Below, piece by piece: positions 22,490-33,399 of a DNA stretch of 64,000 nt (the stretch's first letter is position 1; each line of letters begins with the position of its first letter). Location of the stretch: positions 74,501-138,500 of the forward strand of contig NC_079332.1 in the NCBI RefSeq assembly GCF_029931775.1, read 5' to 3'. A program made the position numbers and the translations under genes. This DNA comes from Euleptes europaea. Taxonomy: Eukaryota > Chordata > Lepidosauria > Squamata > Sphaerodactylidae. The notes beneath the pieces were generated by a model. It did no database searches. It saw only the letters and a program-made list of their open reading frames with translations, and was not told the origin of the DNA.

Positions 22490-25400
22490 CTAGAGGGTCT
22501 TGGGCCGAGCGTTGAGGCGGATGATTTCCTTGAAGTCCCGCACGAACTCTCGCAGCCGGTCCACGTGTGGGTTGACATTCTCCTCCATCCACTCCTCGAC
22601 TGTGTCTGAGAAGTAGACGGCCTCCATGTGCGAACGCAGGGTTTGGATGAAGCTCTCCCAGTCATCGTGGGCCCTGGGAAGGGGAGTCGGGGGGGGGGGA
22701 AACTGTGCGTTGTGCGAAGGAATACCTCCTTTTATCCGTTTTGACTCTCTCACCCTCCAGCTTCAGCAGATGACCCCCCGCATTCTAGTATTATGAGAGA
22801 AGGAGAAAAGCTTCTCCCTGTCCGCTCTCTCCATACCACGCATAACTCAGACGCTGCTGAGAACTCCGGTGTGCCAATAATTTTAATGGGTACTTTATAT
22901 CGTTTGCAAAGAGTCCAAACAAGTTTTTTACTATTTGCATTAACCTGTGGGGAGGGAAGGCAGCAGATCTCAGAAGCTAAGCAGGGTCAGCCCTGGTTAG
23001 TATTTGGATGGGAGAGCACCAAGGAAGTCCACGGTTGCTGTGCAGAGGAAGGCACTGGCAAACCACCTCTGTTAGTCTCTTGCCATGAAAACCCCGAAAG
23101 GGGTTGCCATAAGTCGGCTGTGACTTGACGGCACTTATACACACACACATTCACCTGTGGGTAGAGCGTGACACTAAGGGTTTTAATGGTAAATTGTGAA
23201 GAGCTGCGCTGCTCTATGACTGTGCTGGTCTATGACTGATACCATGCATAATTTCATAGACCTCTATCGTCTCTCCCCTTAACCGCCTTCTTTCCAGGCT
23301 AAACAGCCCTGAGTGTTTTTACCGCTCCAGGCCTTCCAGGCCAGAACGTTTCCGTTCTACCTGCCAGCTGCAAGAGCCCCCACCCCCCTAATTCCCTGGC
23401 CCAGATTGCAACATGGGAAAGACATGCTGATCCCTAACCGGTGCGGAGTGTGAGAGGCCCTGCTTCCATCTGACCTCCCCCCTCCCACACTCACAGACAC
23501 GCAACCTCTCCCGCTTCTCACTCACTTGAGCACTTTGCTGCCGAAGCTCTCCATGTTGCGTGGGTTGCCGAACTGGTGTTTGCGGTGATATTGGCTGAAC
23601 CACCCCTTAATGGAACTGGGGGAGAGGGGGGGGGAAGAGAAGACACAACTCGCCGTCAGGTAGCCAAGGAAGTCGGAGCACAGACGCAAGCCCCCACCCC
23701 ACCAACACGCCCGGGAAACAAACTGGAGTTGCTGCTGGGCGGCTTCTGAGACTTCCCACCCAGCCTGGTTTCATCATCATCATCTGCTAAGCAGCACCCC
23801 CTCTCCTGCCGCAGGTGAGACCCGGAGCAGCACCAGCAAATCTGGACCTCGGCTTCAACTGATCTCACCTGGAGGACTTTGAGGGGTTTTTTTAAATGGG
23901 GGTAAGGATGAGGACAGATCTAAGAGTCAAGCAGAGTCGCTGAGCAAATGGGAGGTGGTCAGCTGTGCGTAGCGGCGTAGATTTGCTTTGAGGGTGATCT
24001 GGGAGAGTCCCCTTGCTGCTCTGACTGTCCCACCACCACCACCATGCTGCCTCTGAGCCACGGAAGCCTCAGCCATCTTCCCTTCTTCCCTCCCCTGCTG
24101 GCCACCTGGAACATCTTTCTTCTGGCAAGGAGGAGAGCTGGAAGGAACTCGTGGTTGCAACGGCGCCAGCAGGGCTGGGGCCTCCGGAAAGGCACCCCCA
24201 TGGTCGATCCAGGAGCTGCCCCGGCTCTTTGCCCCCTCCCCACACAACGGCTACCTATCCTCTTCCAGGACTTTGAGGATGGAGTCTTTCAGCTGGCTGT
24301 GGACCTGCTCGACCATCCGGTAGATATCCAACCCAGGAAAGGCCCCGCTGCCGACACTGGAAGACACAAGGGGTTCGTTCGGGGTGGGGGCTGAGATTTA
24401 CGCAGGCACAACAATTAGGAGAGGGGCAGAGAGAAAAGGGCTGCCAGCAGACCCCCTCCCCTCCCGCAACCCACCACTGGCTCCTTGGAACGGTTGCTCG
24501 GGCCTCTTGGTTGACTCTGCCGAATTTGGCATGCAGGAAATACAACTCCAGCATCTTGGGCGAAGCTGAGTCCGAGCTTCTTCTACGAGTCACCGTAAGG
24601 CGGCTGTGACTTGACGGCACTTCCCACTTCCAGGGTCTCAATCCACAGTTTAACCGAGCACCATATTTCGGTACCGAAGGCCCCGTGCATCCGCCAAGAG
24701 GGGAAGCAGAGAAATGGGCTGGACTTCTCTGGTAGTCTCCCATCCAAGTACTCACCAGGGCCAACCCTGCTTAGCCTCTGAGATTTGATGGCTCGGGTGC
24801 CTTCTCTTGCCCCAGTGTGGCTTGGCCGTCATCCCCACTTGCTCACCCAGGTGTCCTCTCCACTTAACACAAATCGGTCACCAAAAGGCTGCCTTATACT
24901 GCGTCAGAGCCATGGGCAATTCAAGTCAAGACTGTCTACCCTGACGGGCAGCGGCTCTCCGGGGTCTCAGGCAGAAGTCTTTCATGTCACCTGCTAGAGA
25001 TGCTGGGGATTGAACCTGGGACCTTCTGCATGCCAGGCGGATGCTCTATCTATCTCATCAGCCCCAGCCCTGCCCCGAGAAGCCACGAGGGACATGCACA
25101 GAAGTGCATATGCTCACCATGTGCTCTTCTCCAGCTGCATGCTCTGGAAGCCCAGAATATCCAAGACCTTCTTTTTGGTTGCTTCGTTAAATCCACCTGA
25201 GGAGGAGAGAAAAAGGGGCGGGGAGAGAAAAGCCCTCAATCATTTCGCAAAGATTTGGCAATCGCTCCATCACTGCCCTGGGCAGCCCGACCCCTTCCTG
25301 CGTGGCTTCCAGGCAGGATGAAAGGAACATGGAACCACCACCCTGTTTTAATCTCCCTGGAAAGCCGCCGGACGTCTCCGGCTGAGGTGACCCTTTGGGG

Positions 25401-28400
25401 CCGCGCCTTCTTCCAGCCTCCCACCCTCGTCCCCAGCTCAGCCCCCTCACCATTCACCAAGGTCTGCAGACACACAGCCAGGGATGGGATACCGACAGGA
25501 AGCAGTTCACACAGGGCCGAATAGTGGTCATACCTGGGGGCAGGGGGGGGATGGGAGAGAGAAGTCAGCTGCCACACCTTGGGGTTGGAGCCAAAAGGAT
25601 TTCCCACCTGGGGCCTCCAGGAGCGCGATCATGGTCACGCTCCTTGCCAAAGCCCCCACTCCCGCTCATCCACAGATGCCCTCCGTTTTGCTTGTCCCGC
25701 CATTGCACTGCGGTGGCAACTATAGACCTTGTGGGGTGAAAGCATCCTTCTGGTTCAAGCCACCCTTAAGATGCTACACCCAGGAGGAGGCAGGGGTGCC
25801 AGACCGCCCCGGATCACAGCTCTGGTCTCTCCCATCTCCTGCACGTTTCCCCCCAACCTGCTCCAATTCCATTGGGAGCCTGCCTCGGGGACTGTTTGGG
25901 CCGAAAGGCAGCATATAAATCTTTTAACGACATCAATGCATGCACCTTCCAGGAGCCTGCCGCCCTTAAGCAGCGCTTCAGAACCAACTTCCCTGCCAGG
26001 GCTGAGGCTTGGCATGCATACAGGAAGGGGAATGCCTCTGAACATGCCCCAGAGTGTGTGTTAAATCACCACAGGAAGGGCACTGCTGCCAGGGAATTCT
26101 CTTCTTAGGCTGGGGCAGGGGCCTCCTGCGATCCCCACCAGGCGTCGATGGCAGAGCTCGAGTCCCCTGACCAACGCCGGCCCCCACAGACCCCGATGCC
26201 CAGCCTTGCCTTTGCCAACCGGTCAGCGCGATGCCCTGCAGTCTCGGGGAGGGGGACTTGGCCAGGGATCGCATGATGCTCAGCCACTGCACGTGATTTT
26301 GCAGGTGGTGGTTCAGGGGGGTCCAGGCCTGGGCGGGGCCAGTGGTGCCCTTGAAGGCGCTGGCAAACCAGACGGTCTTGAAGCCGCACTCTGCGTATTT
26401 GGAGATGTATTTCCCTGGAAGGAGGAGAGGCAGGAAAACGCTGCCATCAGAGCACAGCACACCCGCTCTGGTGACATCTCGCCTTGGTGCCAACGCTGCT
26501 CCAGGTGCTTCACGGTGCTTGGAAGAGGTTGGCAGAGGGCTGTGGGAATTCCGCAAGAGCCTTGCCTGCGAGCTGCGTGAGGTTTGCAGGTGAGACAAGC
26601 AGCACCCAAGAAGTTCTGCCTTCTTCTCAAAGTAAAACTGCAGGCCTAGATCCACTTACTTGTGAGGAAGGCCCACAGAATTATAGGGGATTACTTCCAC
26701 GTAAGCAAGGCTCAGACTGCAGCTGCAGAGACCAGCTCAGATGGATGCCAACAATGCATGCCGGGATCTCAGAAACTGGACCCCCGGCCCACAACCACTC
26801 AGACAGCCCTTGTGTTGACTGTCTGGTGTATACATACACACACACACCTATTACCTAATTGTTGCGTATCAAAGTTTGGAGCATAAAACCACAACATGGG
26901 AGAAGCGTGCTTGGTGATACCGGACTCTGAAACACAAAAATGCAGAAACGGAAGGAGGAGAAGAAGGGTTGGTTTGATATGCCGACTTTCTCTACCACTT
27001 AAGGGAGAATCAAACCGGCTTACAATCACCTTTACCTTCCCCTCCCCACAACAGACACCCCTGGGAGGTAGGTGGGGCTGAGAGAGCTCTAAGACAGCTG
27101 TGACTAGCCCAAGGTAGGATTGGAGAAACCAACCCGGTTCATCAGATTCACCTCCGCCGCTCATGTGGGAGGAGTGGGGGGAATCAAACCCGGTTCTCCA
27201 GATCAGAGTCCACCGCTCCAAACCACCACTCTTAACCACGCTGGCTGGAGGAAACGAGCTTCCTCAAACAACACATTCTGGACTAGAACCTTTCCGTCCA
27301 AAGAACCGGGAGGCTGTTTCAAACCAATGCATGAACTTCTTTGCTTCTGCGAGTTCTCGTCTCCTTTTTAACGTTCTCTCTTTCAGAAGCTTCCCTCGTT
27401 CTTCTAGACCACTCCTCTTTCCATGCTAGTTTCTTAACCCCACCCCCACCCCCACAACTCCTCTTCCCTCACACATCTTCCCTGGATACCCTCCGGCACC
27501 TCTCTCTCTATAGAAATGGCTCAGCAAGCGGAAGAGACATGTTCGCTTGCCCTGGCCCTCTGTGACATCAGAGCAGCTCAGCCTATCCCTGCAGGGGTCA
27601 GAGTGGCCAGACCAAAGCTGGGGGCTCTGAGCCCAGGCTCACCTTGGACAGCCGCCACGCTGACCTTGCGGAGCATGTCGTCCCACAGGAGCACCTGGAA
27701 CCCCCAGTCCTGGCTGGCGATGAAGTTCACCACTTCCCGGATGTGGTTCAAGTACATCTTGCCCACGTCGCCGGCATTGTGGCTCAGCCAGTTCTTGGAA
27801 TCCATCCCTTCCCCTAAGTGGAAGACCTGGAAAGGGAGAACAGGGGGTCAGCGGCTCAGGGTGCGGGCCTGTAGGCTCTGGGCCAGCCTGGCCCCAGGCG
27901 GTTTTAGGGGAGGGGGCACAACGGCCCTGTAGGAAGCTCCGGGACAAGGAAGTGCGAGGAGGACGGCCGGTGTGGGTGGGGGGAGAAGAGGGCTTCCCTT
28001 ACCTCGTCGGCCCCGATGTGCACCCAGTGGGAGCGCTGGTGCTTGCTCAGCACCTGGGTGAGCACGGCCTTCAGGACGGCCAGCGTCTCCGGGACGTGGG
28101 GGTTGAAGCTGTTGGGGAATCGCTCCACCTCCCGCAAGTGCCGATACTTGTCATGCTTCAGGATGAACTGCGGGAGAGTAGAGGGGGCAGGTCAAGAACA
28201 GGGGTGGTGGCCTCTAAGACCCCAGCTCTGGAGTTTGCAAGAGAACTCCGGACTCTCTGAAGCAGCCTGGGTAAGTGACCTGCCCACGGCTTCAGTGTCC
28301 TGGCTAAGAACGCCTTTGCCTGCAGCGGCTGTTCAAGACCCAGAGGCAAAGGCAGCCAGGAAAAGGGCACTGACCCACCGTGCCACGCCCTGCAGGATCT

Positions 28401-31149
28401 GTGCCTCACCCCGCGTGGGTGTTCACTCAGGTCTCCGAAGCTGGGAGTCAGCTTCCTGCATTCGCCGTTAAGTGCCGTCAACTGTGTGCTCACAAGAGCT
28501 ACCAGAGTCCAGCACACGGAGCAAGAACTGGCCCAACCAGATTTGAAGCCAGCTGCCTCGTGAGCCAGCCCGTCCCACCTGCATCCTTCAGCTGAGCGCC
28601 AGCCTGGCAAAGGAGGCGACGGCAGGACTTTCCTGTCAGCAGCCACAGACAACGAGGGGATTGCCCCCTGCCAGGGATCTCTCAAAAAAGAAAACTCCCC
28701 TGGAAAACCCCCTGGAGGGAGACCCCGGAAGCCTCAACGTTCCTGTCTTTCCCAGTATGGGAACCTCCCCAAGAAGCGAAGTTTCCTTTCGCTCTTGGCA
28801 AACAGGTCAACCAGAGTCATTTTCAGCACAGCACGTGCGGCAGTTCTGCGCGGGATGCAGCCAGGACATGTGGCAACAGGAAGAGGAAGGGCAGAGGGAA
28901 CGGCACAGCTCAGCCCTGCAGCTCGAGAGGCTGAGGATGGGGGCAATGTTGCTCCAATAAAATCCTGGAATGTAGAGACACGGGTGCGGCTGCTGGTTCT
29001 CCCCCCGCCCCCCCTCCCACAGTGCTGAGCAGCTTGGCTCACGGGTCTCCCTCCTGCCTTCAAACGCAAGCCAAAGCAGCTGGGGCTGGCACAGAGTGGT
29101 AGGCGGGGGATGGAGGGGGAGTTTCTCTTACCTCCACATGCCCAAAGGTTTGCACCAGCGGGATCACCTCCAGGTTGTTGAGCTCGGCCAGATTCTGGAT
29201 TCTCTCAACGTCTTCTTCGCTGTCAAGACACAGGAGTGCCGGTCAGCACAGGCCAGACCTCGAAGCCTGCCAGCCAGCCAACCAGCCTGCCCAGGGGAGG
29301 GGGAGGTTGGGCAATGCAAGCAGGCCGCAGCAGGAAGGGGGCAAAGCCAGAGGAAGCCAGGGCACAGCTGGGCACCACAAAGAGGAGGATGGCCTGGATG
29401 GCCCCACCTTGTTGGATCTCAGAAGCTAGGCAGGGTCAGCCCTGGTCGGTACTCGGGATGGGAGCACCCCCGAGGAGGTCAGGGGTTGCTATGCAGAGGA
29501 AGGCATGCGACAGCAAACCCACCCTCTGAGCTTCTCATATGCCCTACGGGGGTCATCGTCAGTCAGCCGCTAACTCCCAGCACCTTCCACCACCAAAAGG
29601 AAGAGGGTGAGCGACCACCGCATAACGAAGGCTGGAGAAGCGTTCGGTCTTCTAAGCTGCCCTTCCGCCTCTGAACCCCAGTGCCAGGAGGTGGTGTCAG
29701 GGGAAGGGCCTCGGCCTCTGCGCGACCTCGTTGGACCTCCACCGGGACTGGGTGGGCGCTGCCTGAGACGGGATGTGCTGTACTCAACGGACCCTCCAGG
29801 GCCTGATCCTGTAGGGCTCTTCTGACGTTCCTGTCACGGGCACCTTTTCCATCTCACTGACGTCACAGGCAGCGTCTTGGAAGGAGCCCCCATCAGGTGA
29901 GGACACTCAGCCTTCCCAGCCCCACCCCACCCCCGCCCCAGAAAACCCAAACATTCCTGCTTGGCTCTGCTTACCTATAGGCATATGGAGACTTCAGCGA
30001 TTCCAGCTCCCCCTTGAACGGAAACATGTCTTCATATTCAATGAGGATCCCATTGGCACCCAGTTTGGAGAAGAGCGGGAAGACCTGCAGAGGAGCACAG
30101 GGGCAGGGCGCTCAATTCCCAGAATGAGAGGGGCCTATTGTGGGCTGCGTTTGCTCCAGAGAGGGGGCCGCCTGCAGAGCTGCGGCCCTGCCAGGGGAGG
30201 TCTTGGCCAGCACCTGACACCACCACTACCCCCGACAACCCAAATGCAAGACAAGACGGCGCAGAATGGAGGAGCCAGAGAAAAGTTGACAGCCTGTGCC
30301 CTCCCCGCCACCCCCATTGCTTACACCCTTGCTCACCTGCTCCAGGTAGGGCACTTTGGGGGCTGCCCCCTTGAGGTCAAGATGCACCAGCCGCATTTGG
30401 GTCTTGCTGAAATCCCGCTCTGGCTGCTTCCGACTCTCTTGCCCGGCAGCTGCCGCCTTGGCCTCCGGGAGCGTCAGGGATCCATCCCCGGGGTTGGCAA
30501 ACGTCTTCAGGTCCCCGGCCTTGCCCCAGAAGCTGCTCTCCCCGCCGGTGCCTTTGTGCTGGTCCAGCGTGAAACTTCGTGTGTGGAAACAGAGGGTGAG
30601 CCGCCCTTGTCTCCTGGCTGCGCATCTGGAGACACCCCCCCAGAATGCCCAGCACAATCTGGCTCATTACTTTTAGCCGTTGATATTCCACCTCTTTTCA
30701 CCACCAACCCTCCCCGGGTTACACGGCCTCCGAATATGGAGGTTCCATCTAGTGACCATGTCAGGGTGGGGGTTGTTTGCAGACTCAGCAGCCACACACA
30801 ACAGTTGCCAAATACAGTTTGAGTATGTGTGTGTTTTTAAAGGAGATCGAGAAATGAAGAAGGATCCCATCCTACAACTCTGTGTTCTTAGGAAGGCCCC
30901 CAACTGCATTTGGCAAGCATCAGGGGAGGGGGAAGCGATCCCCCCCTTTCCTCCCAGCTCAAGAAGAGCTCGAGCTGGCCGTTCTGCTCTCTGGATCACC
31001 CGCAGGTCCTCCCTCCCGTAGCCCACCTGCCTGCCCCCTCCCCAAAGCACCAACCTGTCCCGGAATAAAAACTTGAGGCCGGCCAGAGCTACCATCAGAA
31101 GCACCACAACCCGCAGCAGATTCAGTTTCTGGTTGCGATGGAACGCCAT
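22490..31149 (-). CDS. HEXD-like: Hexosaminidase D-like GH20 glycosidase, membrane-anchored
   Basis: Thirteen coding exons (31149-31055, 30574-30337, 30084-29975, 29219-29132, 28167-28003, 27826-27643, 26926-26855, 26414-26210, 25533-25451, 25196-25118, 24356-24255, 23615-23526, 22673-22490) join in frame into 564 aa. The glycoside hydrolase 20 domain starts near residue 95 ([18 protein letters not shown]). It carries [18 protein letters not shown] and the catalytic HIGADE (residues 227-232, adjacent Asp-Glu), then LLWDDM and TGWQRYDHYS. The family cleaves terminal beta-linked GalNAc or GlcNAc by substrate-assisted catalysis. Residues about 9-29 form a single hydrophobic segment after a short basic N-terminus, predicting a type II membrane protein; as I recall it, human HEXD begins at the catalytic domain without such an anchor. 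Intron 8 has a GC donor. The first coding exon opens 2 bases before the ATG, so a non-coding exon must lie upstream. Which HEXD paralog this is remains open. Confidence 0.93.
22793..22845 (-). mobile_element. CR1-type LINE 3'UTR, first half (split by an insertion)
   Basis: GAGAAAAGCTTCTCCCTGTC and CTCTCCATACCACGCATAAC, antisense. It continues at 23239 after a 393-bp insertion. Confidence 0.6.
22952..23148 (+). mobile_element. 5S-rRNA-headed SINE with target-site duplication
   Basis: The 5S-like part is GATCTCAGAAGCTAAGCAGG and GGTTAGTATTTGGATGGGAG. The Bov-B-like tail is AAGTCGGCTGTGACTTGACG, ending in an (AC) run. It is flanked by near-identical 13-mers ATTAACCTGTGGG (22939-22951) and ATTCACCTGTGGG (23149-23161). 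It lies in the last intron of the HEXD-like gene. Confidence 0.85.
23239..23365 (-). mobile_element. CR1-type LINE 3'UTR, second half
   Basis: AATTTCATAGACCTCTATCG, CTTAACCGCCTTCTTTCCAG and GGCTAAACAGCCCTGAG, antisense. It is the continuation of 22793-22845. Confidence 0.6.
24575..24640 (+). mobile_element. Bov-B-like SINE tail fragment
   Basis: AGTCACCGTAAGGCGGCTGT and GACTTGACGGCACTT match the tail of the 5S-headed SINE. Confidence 0.55.
24718..24795 (-). mobile_element. 5S-rRNA-headed SINE fragment
   Basis: Inverse of the 5S part: GTCTCCCATCCAAGTACTCA and CCCTGCTTAGCCTCTGAGAT. Confidence 0.65.
24885..25060 (-). mobile_element. Alanine-tRNA-headed SINE, incomplete
   Basis: It has GGCTGCCTTATACTGCGTCA, AGCGGCTCTCCGGGGTCTCA and TGGGACCTTCTGCATGCC. 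The tRNA-like head is replaced by unrelated sequence. It lies in an intron of the HEXD-like gene. Confidence 0.75.
26950..27245 (-). mobile_element. Long tRNA-headed SINE (Sauria-like)
   Basis: Antisense, about 295 bp: GAAGAAGGGTTGGTTTGATA through CAGACACCCCTGGGAGGTAG to CACTCTTAACCACGCTGGCT. It lies between exons 6 and 7 of the HEXD-like gene, 24 bp from exon 7. Confidence 0.8.
29395..29572 (+). mobile_element. 5S-rRNA-headed SINE
   Basis: It has GGATCTCAGAAGCTAGGCAG, GGTCGGTACTCGGGATGGGA and a diverged Bov-B-like tail. It lies in intron 4 of the HEXD-like gene. Confidence 0.7.
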
Positions 31150-31919
31150 TTCTAAGGAGAAGAGAAAAGAAACCATCACCGCTGAGGGGCTGAATACCCA
31201 GAAGGACAACGGGTGGAATCCCTTGCTAGGAACCAAACTCCTCCCCCATGAGGCTAATGTCAACTTTACAGAGTAATCTAGGTAGATATTCACAGGGAGG
31301 AAGGGGACACCCCCCACACACACACACACACCATGCCACTAACCGAAAGAGGTGGGAAACCTGAACACAACTTCCCACCACTTCCTCAAACCTGATGAGA
31401 GAAGCTGACCGTCTACTGAGACCCGGGTTCACATCCCCCCCCCCTCGGCCACGAAGCATTCACAGGCAAGGACTTTGGGGAGGGGGGGAGAGCGAGGGAG
31501 GGTGGCGGAGAGCCTGCCCCCTGGGGATGGGGCTCCATGGCATCTCCATGGCACCACACAGCTTAGGACTCCTGCGGGGACTGGCAGAGAGCCGGCCTAC
31601 TGGAGTTGGGCCTGGCTCAGGCACAGAGGGTCCCCGAGGTGAAAAGTCGGGCCTTCGTTCACAGGCTCTAAGAAAGCTGCTTCAGAAGGAGGAGGAAGGT
31701 GCTGCCAGAGCAAAAATAAACACCAAGTCTGGCGTAAAGACCTAAAGAAGCAGAGGCTTCATCGGATGCGTGACGCGCACTTGCAGTCACCAGATACGTC
31801 TATGCAGAAGGTGGGGAAATGTGAACAACAAGGTCACCGGGTGACTCTTCCATGCCAAACTCAAGCGGGCCCACAAAGGCTCGGCGGCTGAGAGGATCAC
31901 CTTCCTAGCTGCATTAAAT

Positions 31920-32135
31920 TAGCTCAGCACCTCCAGTGGGTGAGAAACTCTTTGTCTCTACTTAACACCCCCCTTAATACAACTGAACCTCTGGCTGCCT
32001 TCTAATTCGGCAATTTCACACTGGGGTCTCCCTTTGAAGAATGATTGCCGGCCTTCTGATCAGCAGCAGAGCTTCGATCAGATTTGTGTGTGTTGGCTTA
32101 CTTGTTTTGGGGGGGGGGATGCAGACTGCCATGTT
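31920..32135 (-). mobile_element. Penelope-like element fragment (fossil)
   Basis: It aligns by eye with the antisense copy at 11193-11440 (AATTTCACACTGGGGTCTCC and CTGATCAGCAGCAGAGC, plus strand). It lies in the 5' intron of the HEXD-like gene. Confidence 0.45.
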
Positions 32136-32334
32136 TGCACGAGGTAGACACGATGGGATCGAGCCTGGGAAAGCTTCTGCCACAATAAACCTATTGTTAC
32201 TCTTTAAGACATCACTCGGATTCACCAGGCCTTTCTGCTGCCAGGAGTGGCCAGCCCTCAGAAGGCTTGCATGTAAGGCATTTGGCTACTCCAAGGTACA
32301 CTGCCCTGGGACAAGGAAGCTCCATTGAACTATC

Positions 32335-32530
32335 ACAACAAATAGCTTCTGACGGACCTGCCCTCCAGGAATCTGTCTGACTTTTTTTTTAAGCCATTGA
32401 AGCGAGCAATTACCTATTGGCTGAAGAAATCCTTTCTTCTGTCACCTCCTCAGCTTCGATGCGGGACCCCTGCTCCCTGCTACTGCGAGAAAAAAGAACC
32501 CTCTCTGTTTGCTGAGTCTGACCACAACAT
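32335..32530 (-). mobile_element. CR1-type LINE 3'UTR fragment
   Basis: GACCTGCCCTCCAGGAATCT and GAAGAAATCCTTTCTTCTGT resemble the same antisense CR1 region as at 34806-35110. It is diverged. Confidence 0.45.
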
Positions 32531-33399
32531 GCATCCATTCAGAAACCACCACATGCCCAGCAGATGCTGACAATCCCCCGTCCACTGGTTCAGACCAGGA
32601 CTCTTCTGGTCTCTGAGCCCAGCTGTGCACAAGGACCGCAGGGTTTAAGAGGACTTTCTAGGCTTCCGAGGAGTTTCCTTCCCACGGAAAAATGCAGAGA
32701 TTATGTTGGGGTGGGGATGGCACCACAAACAGGTTTTTCTGCAACTCTGAGCATCAACTGACACCTTTGTGTTTTATAGCAACATCCGCACACATCTCTG
32801 CACCATAAACCCATCTTGCTGCATTTCCTTCTTCCCACACAGCCCTAGGAAGTGGAGGAGGGAGCCCCCAGGGAACTGCTAGGGGACCCGCCTCTGGCCC
32901 CCAGCACCAGGCAAATACACTCCACCATATCTGGGAAGGCTGGAGAGACCCCTTGCAGGAAAACCTTGAACCCCCCCGCCCCCATCCACCCAAAATGCAT
33001 GGGGAAGGGTTGTGGCCAATAAGCAGGACATCGGTCAAATGACGGTTCTTGACACAATCCAGGGATTACCTTAGGGGGAGTCCAGCGGGGAAAACAGATT
33101 CTAAGCAAGCCCCCGTCCCCCCCGTCCCCTGTCAGCTTCCACCTTATTATGGGATGCAAAGACAAGCTCCAGAAGGACGCTGGGCAGCTGGGTGGCAGCC
33201 GTGGATGCCAGAGCCAGGCTGATCCCATTTAGCCAGAAGCCAGGACGGCTTGTTCCCGGCACAGCTGCCGTTCAGATCTTCACGCGTTTGGCTGCAGAGA
33301 CCAGGGAGGGAGAGCAGGAGAGGCCCCATTTGTGGCTCTGTAGAAGCCAGGTCTGCCGCACCCACATCCCCAGAGGCCGCACCCCCCCCCCAAAAAGCC

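Noticed and set aside
25850-25925. Possible LINE tail (GGCAGCATATAAAT)
   Set aside because: Only the last dozen bases resemble other tails; the rest is not recognisable.
28440-28560. Possible tRNA-derived repeat in intron 4 of the HEXD-like gene
   Set aside because: Only a weak match to a SINE tail (TAAGTGCCGTCAA) is visible, too little to call an element.
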